A DNA stretch of 50,393 nucleotides. Source: Thermodesulfovibrionia bacterium (lineage in GTDB: Bacteria > Nitrospirota > Thermodesulfovibrionia > UBA6902). Position numbers and translations under genes: made by a program. The DNA is taken from the NCBI GenBank assembly GCA_945788685.1, contig CALZMZ010000009.1, forward strand, positions 1-50,393, written 5' to 3'. Shown here one piece after another: positions 28,224 to 38,027 of the stretch; positions within the stretch are counted from its first letter, which is position 1, and each line of letters starts with the position of its first letter. The notes under the pieces were generated by a model that had not been told where the DNA came from, searched no databases, and saw only the letters and a program-made list of their open reading frames with translations.

Positions 28224-29696
28224 ATGGGACATAATACTGCTTCAGGAAAAACGACATCCTGTAATCAGACAAACAGGAATGGTAAAGCCATCGAGGCAAA
28301 AGCATGTCAAAAGGAGCTACCAGACCCTGACAAGGTTTATAGGCATTTTTTTGATAGTTCCGATGATATGCTTTGCATAGCAGGACTGGACGGATTTTTC
28401 AAACTCATTAACCCGGCATTTGAGAAGATGCTCGGATTTTCAAAAGAAGAACTCTTTTCAAAACCCTTTTATGAATTTGTTCATCCTGATGATCGTGAGG
28501 CAAATATCTCAGAAGTCCGCAGTTTAAGTGAAGGTGAGCAACTTACTTTTTGTGAGCACAGATATATATGCAAAGACGGTTCTTATAAGTGGCTTGCATG
28601 GGCATCAAAAACTGATGTTAAAGAAGGGCTTGTATATGCTGTTGCAAAAGACATCACAGAGAGAAAGGAACTTGAAGACGAAATCCATTCTCTGAAGAAA
28701 CATTTCTTTGCACCAGAACTTGAACATAAAGCGGCATTTACTCCGATTATCACACGAAGTAAAAAAATGATAACTGTCTTCCATTATATCGAAGCAGTTG
28801 CAAGGTCGCAGCGGCCTGTATTGATAACCGGTGAAACCGGTGTTGGAAAAGAGCTGATTGTTAAGGTTCTTCATCAAATCAGTGGTTTGAATGGGGAACT
28901 TGTTTCAGTAAATATTGCCGGGCTTGACGATATGATGTTTTCTGATACTCTTTTTGGGCATAAAAAAGGGGCCTATACCGGAGCTGAAACAGAACGGAAT
29001 GGACTCATACACAAGGCTTCTGAAGGGACTCTGCATCTGGATGAAATAGGAGACCTGAATGAACAATCGCAGGTAAAACTCCTTCGCCTTCTGGAAGAGA
29101 AAACGTATTATCCGCTTGGTTCTGATACGCCCCTGAAAAGCCGGACACGTATTATTGCCAGTTCTAATAAGGATATCGCAAAGCAGGTGGCTGAAAGCAA
29201 ATTAAGGCAGGACCTTTATTACAGGCTCTGTACACACCATATTCATATTCCGTCTCTGCGTGCAAGGATTGAGGATATTCCTTTACTGCTTGATTACTTT
29301 ATTGAAGAGGCATCAAAATCCATGGATAAGAGGAAACCTCAATTATCACGTGAATTGATTATGCTTCTCTCCAATTATCAATTTCCAGGAAATATCCGCG
29401 AGCTTCAGGCAATGGTACACGATGCTATTGCACAGCATGATAAAGGGGATTCTTTTCTGGATCACTTTAAGCGGTATATAAAACAAAAAGGTGCGGCATT
29501 TCAAAGTGATCAGAAGATAACGGAACGTAATGAGGCATTATTTGATTTTTTTGGACATTTCCCAACATTGAAAGACGCAGAGAATTACCTTATATCAGAT
29601 GCATTAAAGCGTTCTGAAGGAAACCAGGGCATTGCCGCATCATTGCTGGGTATTTCACGTCAGGCACTCAACCGCAGATTAAAGCGAAAAGATTAA
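28224..29696 (+). CDS. PAS-containing sigma-54-dependent transcriptional activator (NtrC family)
   Basis: PAS domain; ITGETGVGKELIVKVLH (Walker A); KKGAYTGAETERNG; GTLHLDEIGDLNEQSQVKLLRLLEE; C-terminal Fis-type HTH (NQGIAASLLGISRQALNRRLKR). Confidence 0.95.
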   Translation: MGHNTASGKTTSCNQTNRNGKAIEAKACQKELPDPDKVYRHFFDSSDDMLCIAGLDGFFKLINPAFEKMLGFSKEELFSKPFYEFVHPDDREANISEVRSLSEGEQLTFCEHRYICKDGSYKWLAWASKTDVKEGLVYAVAKDITERKELEDEIHSLKKHFFAPELEHKAAFTPIITRSKKMITVFHYIEAVARSQRPVLITGETGVGKELIVKVLHQISGLNGELVSVNIAGLDDMMFSDTLFGHKKGAYTGAETERNGLIHKASEGTLHLDEIGDLNEQSQVKLLRLLEEKTYYPLGSDTPLKSRTRIIASSNKDIAKQVAESKLRQDLYYRLCTHHIHIPSLRARIEDIPLLLDYFIEEASKSMDKRKPQLSRELIMLLSNYQFPGNIRELQAMVHDAIAQHDKGDSFLDHFKRYIKQKGAAFQSDQKITERNEALFDFFGHFPTLKDAENYLISDALKRSEGNQGIAASLLGISRQALNRRLKRKD

Positions 29697-29868
29697 ACCT
29701 CAAGACCTGCAACAATTGTTTCATCTGCAACATTTGCTTCTGTCTAAACAGTTCTTTTATTACAGTTCATTTCCCATTTATAACCTGATTTGTCTGTTCA
29801 TATCAATACAACCCCGACATAAAGAAAGTTATTTGAATGGTGATGTAACGTATTGAAATTAAGGAGAA

Positions 29869-29961
29869 ATGAATATGGCTATTTGTTCAAGTTCTGGTAG
29901 GTTTTTTGCAATATGTCCATCAAACAGATTGATAATCATAAAGTTGTGGGTAAATGAGTGA
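29869..29961 (+). CDS. Candidate 30-aa small ORF/leader peptide (MNMAICSSSGRFFAICPSNRLIIIKLWVNE)
   Basis: ATG 6 nt after AAGGAG; stop TGA overlaps the GTG/ATG start region of the downstream lipoprotein. Confidence 0.35.
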   Translation: MNMAICSSSGRFFAICPSNRLIIIKLWVNE

Positions 29962-31133
29962 CCATGAATAAACATGTAAGAATGAACATCTTAGTCTTTA
30001 TAAGAATTCTCACCATATTCATCCTTATCACATCGGGGTGTGGAAGCAATGACAGTGAAAAAATTTGGTTAGATGATAGTTTTGGAAAAGATGGAATAGT
30101 TACCACTTTTTTAGAAGAGCCCTTTAGCATAGGCAAAGCAATCGCAGTTCAGTCAGATGGGAAAATTGTATTAGCAGGTTCTGTAGTCTTTAGCAGTGAA
30201 ATTTCCATTGTTAGATATAACACAGACGGCAGTCTTGATACGACCTTTGGTACAAATGGGATAGTAACAATTCCTGAAACATCATTGTTAGCTAATAACA
30301 TTGTAGTTCAGCTGGATGGAAAAATAATTATAGGAGCATCAGACCTCTTCAGATTTAATACAGATGGCAGTACGGATACGACCTTTGGCGATAAAGGAGT
30401 TGTGAAACTGCCAAAAGGATTGGTTGAAGTTATTGCAATACAGTCCGATGAAAAGATAATTGTTGGAGGCTCTGATTCTGCTCTTGTCAGATATAATGAA
30501 GATGGAAGTCTGGATGTAAGTTTTGGCTCAAATGGTATTGTCACGATGACTTCGCTAGTAAGCATTCCCAATGATATTGTGCTTCAGTCAGATGGAAAAA
30601 TAGTAATTACCGGATATACTGGATCTACTCCTGGAGACTTCAGTGTCGTGAGGTATAACACAGATGGTAATGTTGATACAAGTTTCGGTTCGAACGGAAT
30701 AGTCAATTCATATATAGATGGCAGCTATGCCACAAACCTTGCGATACAAGCAGATGGAAGAATAATAGTTGCGGGTAATCATGCCATCTTAGTGAGATAT
30801 AAAGCTGATGGAAGTCTGGATACCGCCTTTGGTACAGACGGGATAGTCACTATGACCGAAGAGCTAAACTCTATAACTGATTTTGTTTTGCAGTCTGATG
30901 GAAAGGTTGTTATAACAGGATATACTGGAAATTTTGGCGTTGCAAGATATCACACAAACGGAGAAATTGATACAGAATTCGGTGAGGGTGGGATTATAGT
31001 CACTGATATTCAAGAATACAGGGACAAGCCTGCAGATATTATTATACAATCGGATGGGAAAATTTTAGTGGGAGGGACAAGTTGTTATGAACGATATGGT
31101 TGTGGTTTTGCACTCGTCCGCTATTTGCCATAG
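29958..31133 (+). CDS. Delta-60-repeat (TIGR02608-like) lipoprotein; ATG start possibly 29964
   Basis: Lipobox LITSGC; seven copies of a (L/T)D(x)FG..GIV ... QSDGKI(V/I)(V/L)xG repeat. Confidence 0.85.
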   Translation: MTMNKHVRMNILVFIRILTIFILITSGCGSNDSEKIWLDDSFGKDGIVTTFLEEPFSIGKAIAVQSDGKIVLAGSVVFSSEISIVRYNTDGSLDTTFGTNGIVTIPETSLLANNIVVQLDGKIIIGASDLFRFNTDGSTDTTFGDKGVVKLPKGLVEVIAIQSDEKIIVGGSDSALVRYNEDGSLDVSFGSNGIVTMTSLVSIPNDIVLQSDGKIVITGYTGSTPGDFSVVRYNTDGNVDTSFGSNGIVNSYIDGSYATNLAIQADGRIIVAGNHAILVRYKADGSLDTAFGTDGIVTMTEELNSITDFVLQSDGKVVITGYTGNFGVARYHTNGEIDTEFGEGGIIVTDIQEYRDKPADIIIQSDGKILVGGTSCYERYGCGFALVRYLP

Positions 31134-31257
31134 AATTACTGATTATGATCTATCAATATGGCCGGAATTATAATTGGATTGTAAATGAGTTGAGTAATAA
31201 TATCCTGGAATGGTTATGAGAAACTTAGACATTATGAATTAATTGGGGGGTGGTTAT

Positions 31258-31362
31258 ATGCTTGTACTGGTTGTCCTTTTCATACTGATTCTGGTTTGCG
31301 GAATATGGATATTCATCTCAAGCATGTCCAAAATTGAACCTCCGACATGCGGGCGAACATGA
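31258..31362 (+). CDS. Small single-TM protein, 34 aa (MLVLVVLFILILVCGIWIFISSMSKIEPPTCGRT)
   Basis: ATG after a GGGGGG purine tract; hydrophobic helix; AGGAG of the next gene follows the stop. Absent from the supplied track because it is short. Confidence 0.45.
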   Translation: MLVLVVLFILILVCGIWIFISSMSKIEPPTCGRT

Positions 31363-31374
31363 AAGGAGAATGTT

Positions 31375-31890
31375 ATGAAAAAAGCATCATTAAGTTTTCT
31401 GATAATGATTTTATTAACCATAATTATTTACTCACTATCTGACATAGTGCATGCAATCCCTGGTCTAGGAAATTTGGGGCCTGGACCCAGGGTACGAATT
31501 AATCATGTAATCAGAATAGCACCACGGCCTCCGGGCTGGCCCCAAATGTGGCTGGCAAGAGAGATCATTAAGTCATTTAATGAACATGAATTGATAGAAG
31601 AAAGCTCAGCGAGTGAAACAGAGGATGAACTGTTTGACTTTCCGGCAAATACAAATGATGTGATAAAGTTTTCAGTCTCATTTAACAAAAGAAAACTTAA
31701 GGGGTGTGTTCTTGAATTTGAAAAGAAGAAGGACTTTGAGACAATTCAGGAGCATTATCTTGATCTGAATAAAAACAATGAACTTCACACATGGTCTTTG
31801 GTTAAAGATAACATCCTTGTAGTAATTGATGGCGCTATGCCTTATAAAGAGATCCAGGATTATGAAGCTATGCTAAAGGACATGAAATAG
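31375..31890 (+). CDS. Hypothetical secreted protein
   Basis: Signal peptide (MKKASLSFLIMILLTIIIYSLSDIVHA), AAAGGAG RBS. Confidence 0.6.
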   Translation: MKKASLSFLIMILLTIIIYSLSDIVHAIPGLGNLGPGPRVRINHVIRIAPRPPGWPQMWLAREIIKSFNEHELIEESSASETEDELFDFPANTNDVIKFSVSFNKRKLKGCVLEFEKKKDFETIQEHYLDLNKNNELHTWSLVKDNILVVIDGAMPYKEIQDYEAMLKDMK

Positions 31891-32209
31891 CTGAAAAATT
31901 AACCAAATACAAGGCACCTTCTTCTTTCCTACCGGTGGCAAGGTCATATAATCACTTTCCCCATTCTCCATTTTCTCATAACCACACGCCGTAAGTAATA
32001 TAGGTCGGAAAATATTAATTTAACCCGTTATTTATCAGGCAGTTACCTGAATATTATTTAAAATTAAAGTCTTATGCAGAATATCTCGTATATATATATA
32101 GGGATATTCATATGATGTATTTTGTTGATTGCTCAGTAATTTCTTAGAGATTACCAAAAAGGGGCAATTACGATTTCTGCCTGATGCATTTATGAGGTCA
32201 GGTTAAATA

Positions 32210-34606
32210 ATGGGAATGTCAACTGTGGATAAAGATAATATGAAAACAATAACAAAGGGAAGCATATTCCTGTCGCCTTTGTTCAGACGCTTCCTCATGC
32301 CGATCATCCTGACCATGATGGGCTTTACTTTTGCAGTTTATTTCTTTGCTGTACCGTATTTAAAAAATCTTGTCTACTCACTTGAAGAAAGATCGGTAAA
32401 GACCAATCTTCAAAACATTCACAAACTTATTGAAGCGAACTCGCTGGCTATTGATGCATATAAGCAGTCGGTTACATCTGCTCACAAACGACAGCTGAAG
32501 AACATAACCCTTTTTATGGACACGTATCTGAACAATAAATTGAAACAGGTTCAGTATGGAATAATCTCAGAGGACGAAGCGCAGATGACTGCACTGGAAG
32601 AGCTCAGGACGTTCAGATATGGCAAAAACGACTACGTATGGGTGGCCGATTACCAGAGTTTTTATCTATCCCATCCGGACCCCAAAATGAATATGGAAGA
32701 TTTCTCAGAGGTGAGGGACGTTTTCGGCAATTATGTTCTTGCTCCCCTGGTCCAGCACGCAATAGAAAACGGGGAAGGGTATAATTCATTCTGGTGGCAG
32801 CGTCTTGAAAACGATTTGCCTGCTGAAAAACTTACCTATGCAAAATTATTTCCCGAGTGGGAATGGGTGATCGGTACAGGTGTTTATCTGGATGATCTGG
32901 AAATTGAAGTTATAATGCGTAAGGAGAAAATGATTGAGGAATTACGGCAGATTCTTAAACAGATCACGATTGCCAAAACCGGTTACATGTATATTTTTGA
33001 TGCGTGGCACAATATCATTATTCATCCGGATTCTGAACTTGAAAATATGAATATGTCATCATGGGAAAATCCGATCACAGGTAATAAACTCGCAATGGAC
33101 CTGATAGCGGCAACGCACAGCGATAATAATAAAGTTGAATATAAGTGGAACCGGCCTACTGATCAAGGAAGCTATATCTATGACAAAATTGACTGGGTTA
33201 CCCATGTGGATGATTTTGACTGGTACGTGGTGGCCTCGGTGTATACGGATGAACTGAACACCTCATCAATTCTTCTCAGAAATCGAATTTTTATCCTGGC
33301 TGCGGGGGTAGTTATACTTTCGATCATAATTGTTTCCCTGCTTATGAGCAGACTGCTTAATCCCATCCGTCGGCTCTCATACACGGCTGGTAAGGTTAAA
33401 GCCGGGGACCTGACTGCACAAAGCGATGTAAAAGGAAATGATGAGATCGGTTTTCTTGCAAAGGCATTTAATGCTATGATTTCCCAGCTACGTGAAACAA
33501 TCGAGAATCTGGACTATAAGGTGATGGAGCGAACCACGGACCTTAACAGGGCGAATGAGGAATTAATTGTGACTGTTGGAGAACTTGAACAGCATAATCA
33601 GGAAGTGACACAGTTGAACTGGATGGCGGAAAAACTTAATGCCTGTGATACTCTGGATGAGATGTACCTGGTTATTGTGGAATGCATGTCTGCATTGTTC
33701 CATATGGCAAACGGGGTACTCTACATGTCTTTCACTGATGATTATAAAGAAGAGTATCTCCGACCTGTTGCAAAATGGGGAAAGCACCACCATCCTGTTT
33801 CTGAGCATCCATTAGACATATGCAGGTCTTTCCAGAAAGGCAAAGTAATTTTATCTGATGTAAAGCAGGAGACTGATAGAACCTGTCATCATATTCATGG
33901 TGAACCGCCTTATGTATCGCTCTGCGTGCCTCTCATCGGAAAGAATGAAATAATCGGCCTGATTCATCTGCAGTTTTCCGGTACAGAGCAGGAAGTGCAT
34001 ACCATGAGGAACAAGAATATATTTGAACACTGGAAGACTCTTGCAAAATCAGCCTCTGACCATATTGCCATGGCTCTGTCCAACACCAAACTGAGAGAGA
34101 AACTACAGTACCTCTCGGTGAGAGATGGTTTGACTGGTCTGTATAACCGGCGTTACATGGAAGAAACACTGGAACGTGAATTCAAACATGCAGAACGAAA
34201 CACAAGACCGGTCAGCATCATAATCCTGGATGTCGATTTCTTTAAGAAATTTAATGACACCTATGGACACAAAATAGGGGACATTGTTCTGATTGAACTG
34301 GCGAATCTGCTCACTAATACCATTCGTAAAGGGGATGTTGTTTGTCGGTATGGCGGCGAGGAATTCCTGATTATCCTTCCGGGAATACCTGCGGATAAGG
34401 CCAGTGACCGGGCTGAGAAGATACGGAAAGAGGTGGAATTTGGTTTAAAGATAGAGCACAATAAGAAATCGCTGCCAATAACAATTTCTCTGGGTACGGC
34501 AGCATTCCCTGAAAACGGCAACTCTCACGAAGAAGTTCTGAAAGCTGCAGATGATGCTCTTTATAAAGCAAAAGCGCAGGGCAGAAACATTGCTGTATTG
34601 GCATAA
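32210..34606 (+). CDS. Cache-HAMP-GAF-GGDEF diguanylate cyclase
   Basis: Two Cache-like segments (YGKNDYVWVADYQSFYLSHPDPKMNMEDFS; AKTGYMYIFDAWHNIIIHPDS), HAMP, RDGLTGLYNRRYMEE and RKGDVVCRYGGEEFLIILPG (RxxD I-site 5 aa before GGEEF). Confidence 0.95.
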   Translation: MGMSTVDKDNMKTITKGSIFLSPLFRRFLMPIILTMMGFTFAVYFFAVPYLKNLVYSLEERSVKTNLQNIHKLIEANSLAIDAYKQSVTSAHKRQLKNITLFMDTYLNNKLKQVQYGIISEDEAQMTALEELRTFRYGKNDYVWVADYQSFYLSHPDPKMNMEDFSEVRDVFGNYVLAPLVQHAIENGEGYNSFWWQRLENDLPAEKLTYAKLFPEWEWVIGTGVYLDDLEIEVIMRKEKMIEELRQILKQITIAKTGYMYIFDAWHNIIIHPDSELENMNMSSWENPITGNKLAMDLIAATHSDNNKVEYKWNRPTDQGSYIYDKIDWVTHVDDFDWYVVASVYTDELNTSSILLRNRIFILAAGVVILSIIIVSLLMSRLLNPIRRLSYTAGKVKAGDLTAQSDVKGNDEIGFLAKAFNAMISQLRETIENLDYKVMERTTDLNRANEELIVTVGELEQHNQEVTQLNWMAEKLNACDTLDEMYLVIVECMSALFHMANGVLYMSFTDDYKEEYLRPVAKWGKHHHPVSEHPLDICRSFQKGKVILSDVKQETDRTCHHIHGEPPYVSLCVPLIGKNEIIGLIHLQFSGTEQEVHTMRNKNIFEHWKTLAKSASDHIAMALSNTKLREKLQYLSVRDGLTGLYNRRYMEETLEREFKHAERNTRPVSIIILDVDFFKKFNDTYGHKIGDIVLIELANLLTNTIRKGDVVCRYGGEEFLIILPGIPADKASDRAEKIRKEVEFGLKIEHNKKSLPITISLGTAAFPENGNSHEEVLKAADDALYKAKAQGRNIAVLA

Positions 34607-34662
34607 TATTCATATAAAAAAGTGATCGAGAGTCCCAGGGGATATGAGGTAAATAAGCGCTG

Positions 34663-35460
34663 TCAGTAAATACGTAGTCCCAGAGCTTTTACTTTTTCCT
34701 GCCAGGTATCTGAAACGGCCATTTTTTGTGCCCTGGATATGAGAGGATGATCCGAGTTTTTCAGGTTATATACCAACCCTACCGGTACACCAATCTCTTG
34801 CATGCCGTTAATATCAAGAATTTTTATATTCCGGCCTGTAAAATTGGGCAATGCACCAAATCCGATATATCCCTTGCCATCTAATGCCCCCTGCATAAGA
34901 GTCATGGTCACATGATTATCTTTTTTTCGAATAACGTCAAATGTAATTTTATTAAATACAGGATACGCTTTTTTAAGAAAACCTAACATGGCCTCGGACG
35001 GTTCACGTCCTATTGTTATTATCGGAAGATTGACTTTATCGTCTATCTCTGACCAGTTTTTAATTTTTTTTGTGAACATATCTTTCAATTGCTGATAACT
35101 TATGGAAGAAATACCGATATGCTCAGAAATTGCGAAAGCGAGAGGAACCCTTGCGAGAAAAATCTCTCCTCTCCCATCGAGCTCTTCTTTTGTGCATGGT
35201 CTGCCTGTCCTGCCAAACAGATAAAGGTCACTCCATTGAAGGCCCCCTGCATGTTTTATGGAATTTTCCGGTGATTCTCCGCCTCCAATAAGAGGCAGAA
35301 ATGCTCTGACAACTTTGGCGCTTGGTCCTGCTCCCTGAATCATCAGATCCTGAGCATGAACACAAACCGGTATGAACAAAAAAAACAGAATAACAGAATT
35401 CTTTACCATTGCTCCCACCACTCTTCGTGAGAAGAACAAAGTTCTTCTCATGGAGTTCAC
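34663..35460 (-). CDS. PstS-like periplasmic binding protein, second orphan copy
   Basis: LMIQGAGPSAKVVRAFLPLIGGG; SYQQLKDMFTKKIKNWSEIDDKVNLPIITIGREPSEAMLGFLKKAY. Confidence 0.75.
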   Translation of the reverse strand: MNSMRRTLFFSRRVVGAMVKNSVILFFLFIPVCVHAQDLMIQGAGPSAKVVRAFLPLIGGGESPENSIKHAGGLQWSDLYLFGRTGRPCTKEELDGRGEIFLARVPLAFAISEHIGISSISYQQLKDMFTKKIKNWSEIDDKVNLPIITIGREPSEAMLGFLKKAYPVFNKITFDVIRKKDNHVTMTLMQGALDGKGYIGFGALPNFTGRNIKILDINGMQEIGVPVGLVYNLKNSDHPLISRAQKMAVSDTWQEKVKALGLRIY

Positions 35461-35557
35461 ATGAATTCAGCATTATGTGAACAGTTAAATATAACACATC
35501 ATGTAAAAAATGATATAAATAATTATATATATGGAGATCGGAGCATATGGATGTGCA

Positions 35558-36628
35558 TTATTTCCATCGTTGCTTATACGTGGCCATAAGCCTTGTGACA
35601 GCCAGTTTATTTAATCTGTTTGCTTTTTTATTCATCCCCTTTTGCTCATATATTTCAGCCAGTGCAATTATAACTTCAATATCTGGATCAGGAGCAATAA
35701 AGGCTTTTTCCAGCTCTGTTAATGCCAAGTCAATTTTCCCCTGCCTGTAATAGGTCAGACCAAGTCCTGATATGGCTTCATCTGAATCCGGGTTGATTTT
35801 TAATGCCTTCCTGAACGCAGTTTCAGCCATACCATATTTTTCAGATCCGTGCAGGGCAAAACCCAGTCCGATCTGGGCGCTGGTTATGTCCGGCATCAGT
35901 TTCGCAGCACTGGAAAATTCTCTGACGGCCGGTCCATACATTTTCTTCGACAGCATGATCCTGCCGTAATTAATCCTTCTGATGTATTCTTTCTCTTCTT
36001 TGCTCTTTATGGCTGTTTCTTTTGGCTTAAGCGACTTTATAAACGCAGTCTTGTCCCACTCTTTAAGAAGGAGTTTTATGTTACCCTCAACAAGTTCCCT
36101 GATACGATAGGTGTAGGGTATGACTTCATGGAGTCTGCCGTCTGAGTCTGAAATAACGACCAGTGGCATCATAAAGACACCGTATCGATTATATATGTTT
36201 TTTTCTCTGTCATTATAGACCTTAATGTTTTTGGCAGACTTGTTTATATACGTCTTCACTGTATCGGTCTCCCTGTTGTCGCTGTAAATGCCGATAATGT
36301 TGATTTTTGACTTATATACGTCTGCCAGATCAGACAGGGTTGAAAGAAGGGCGAGAGAACGTTTTTTTCTAAAGTCGGGTCTGATTGAAAAAAACATGAT
36401 AACACCGGGTTTCCCTTTACCAGGTGTAAAGTCCTGTAGTGCAGAACCATTTATGGTAGACAGGTTTATTGGCGGCAGTATATCACCGCTTTTAAAATTG
36501 CGAAGTGTGGCAGATTCTTCGGCCCAGGCGAAATTATTGGTGACCGATACTATACATAGCACGGTTATTATAACAATAAGGCCGGCTGTTAACCTGTTCC
36601 TGCTTATATTCACGATGTCCTGGCTCAT
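35558..36628 (-). CDS. Signal-peptide thioredoxin-fold (redoxin-like, Cys-less) + TPR protein, copy A
   Basis: GDILPPINLSTINGSALQDFTPGKGKPGVIMFFSIRPDFRKKRSLALLSTLSDLADVYKSKINIIGIYSDN, then TPR units (AEFAFRKALKINPDSDEAISGLGLTYYRQGKIDLAL-like). No Cys after the signal peptide. Confidence 0.85.
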   Translation of the reverse strand: MSQDIVNISRNRLTAGLIVIITVLCIVSVTNNFAWAEESATLRNFKSGDILPPINLSTINGSALQDFTPGKGKPGVIMFFSIRPDFRKKRSLALLSTLSDLADVYKSKINIIGIYSDNRETDTVKTYINKSAKNIKVYNDREKNIYNRYGVFMMPLVVISDSDGRLHEVIPYTYRIRELVEGNIKLLLKEWDKTAFIKSLKPKETAIKSKEEKEYIRRINYGRIMLSKKMYGPAVREFSSAAKLMPDITSAQIGLGFALHGSEKYGMAETAFRKALKINPDSDEAISGLGLTYYRQGKIDLALTELEKAFIAPDPDIEVIIALAEIYEQKGMNKKANRLNKLAVTRLMATYKQRWK

Positions 36629-36803
36629 TTCTCTTGCTCTATAAAAACATGTTAGTTCCCGGGTTTAACCGGTTATAATTCTCAGCAAAATTCCCTGCCA
36701 GGTAATGATTTCTGCCGTCTCCGCTTCAATCATTAATGCTGCCCCGAAACATTCATCACCCTGTTAATTAAATGAATTTCTCCAAGCGCCGCTTCAGGGT
36801 TGT

Positions 36804-37973
36804 TTATTTTGTATTGTTCCCATTAATATGACACCTGATGCAGAGCATCATCATTTCATCTGCTGCCAGAAATTTATCAAATTCGGATGAGTGAGGGTTA
36901 TGACAGCTGACACATGTAAATTGACGGTCATGATTGACCGGATCTTCCGGGCCGGATACAGGATGTCCCATGATCGGATGATTGTTTCCCAGTTTCTCAA
37001 TTTTCGGATGGCATATATAACATGTACTGATAATATCCCTGGGTAGAAAAACCCGGGAATTACTGCCATGTGGATCATGACAGCCCGTACATCCATCCTT
37101 AATTAGTGGTTTGTGCACTTTGTTTTTCTCCATCATCTCCTGCAGATCATGGCAATTGATACACATGGTGGAGACTTCCATTAGCAGAAGATTCTTATCA
37201 TTAGATCCATGCGGGTCATGGCACATGATACATCCCTGCATCGCCACAGGTCCATGAACATATTTATATTGATCGTGTTCCTGTTTTTTATCTTTATGGC
37301 AATCGTAGCATAACGGAGCAACTGCCATTCCTTCCATGATAACAAATTTGATCGGGCCGTTAATTGAATAGTCGGTCTCCACAGCTTCAGCCTGATGGCA
37401 GTTCAGGCATTCCCAGTTAACTCCGGCTGCCTTATGTTGAAATTCAATGCCTGAAAACTTCTGTTTATGGCATGGAAAACAGATGCTTTCTGCAGGTGAG
37501 ACCGGTTGTTTATCATTTTCCTGTACCTCCAGGCGGTGACAGGCAAGACAGGGCTCTTCATTTCTTTCAGTATGAAAGGTATTAAATTCATATTCTTCAG
37601 GTACGAGTTCCTCTTCGAACGTCGATGCATAAAACAGATCTTCCTTAAAAAGGAGATGGTCTCCGTCTACAACACTCACCAGGCTGCTAACCCCATATTC
37701 AAGAGGTATGCGGACATGGACCGATTCAGTATATTCATTCAGGATGAGTTTATCAGATGCCACAGGCTTATTGTTGATCGTTATGATGAGGTTTTCAATA
37801 GGTCCGGCTATTGTCCCTATCCAGGTAATGTGAGACTCAGAAGACCAGATTTTCCGTATTTCCCGGTGTTCAGCATTTGCTGTAGAATCAGACATGAAAA
37901 ATATTATTACGGTGAAAACAATAAGAAGCACCTTCACCATCATACGTACAGACCTTTCAGAGTGTTTATTCAT
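36804..37973 (-). CDS. Decaheme c-type cytochrome (doubled-CXXCH type) with N-terminal beta domain
   Basis: Ten CXXCH: CLACH, CFPCH, CLNCH, CYDCH, CIMCH, CINCH, CTGCH, CYICH, CVSCH, CIRCH; several CxxCHDPHGS contexts. Confidence 0.95.
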   Translation of the reverse strand: MNKHSERSVRMMVKVLLIVFTVIIFFMSDSTANAEHREIRKIWSSESHITWIGTIAGPIENLIITINNKPVASDKLILNEYTESVHVRIPLEYGVSSLVSVVDGDHLLFKEDLFYASTFEEELVPEEYEFNTFHTERNEEPCLACHRLEVQENDKQPVSPAESICFPCHKQKFSGIEFQHKAAGVNWECLNCHQAEAVETDYSINGPIKFVIMEGMAVAPLCYDCHKDKKQEHDQYKYVHGPVAMQGCIMCHDPHGSNDKNLLLMEVSTMCINCHDLQEMMEKNKVHKPLIKDGCTGCHDPHGSNSRVFLPRDIISTCYICHPKIEKLGNNHPIMGHPVSGPEDPVNHDRQFTCVSCHNPHSSEFDKFLAADEMMMLCIRCHINGNNTK

Positions 37974-38027
37974 GATGTGCAGCGCCTTCTTGTGGCGAGG
38001 TTGGTAATCTTAATGATTTTATATGAT

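Noticed and set aside
29700-29868. Sigma-54 (GG-N10-GC) promoter for the delta-60 lipoprotein downstream of the bEBP gene
   Set aside because: Scanned by eye for TGGCAC-N5-TTGC-like sequence and found no convincing match.
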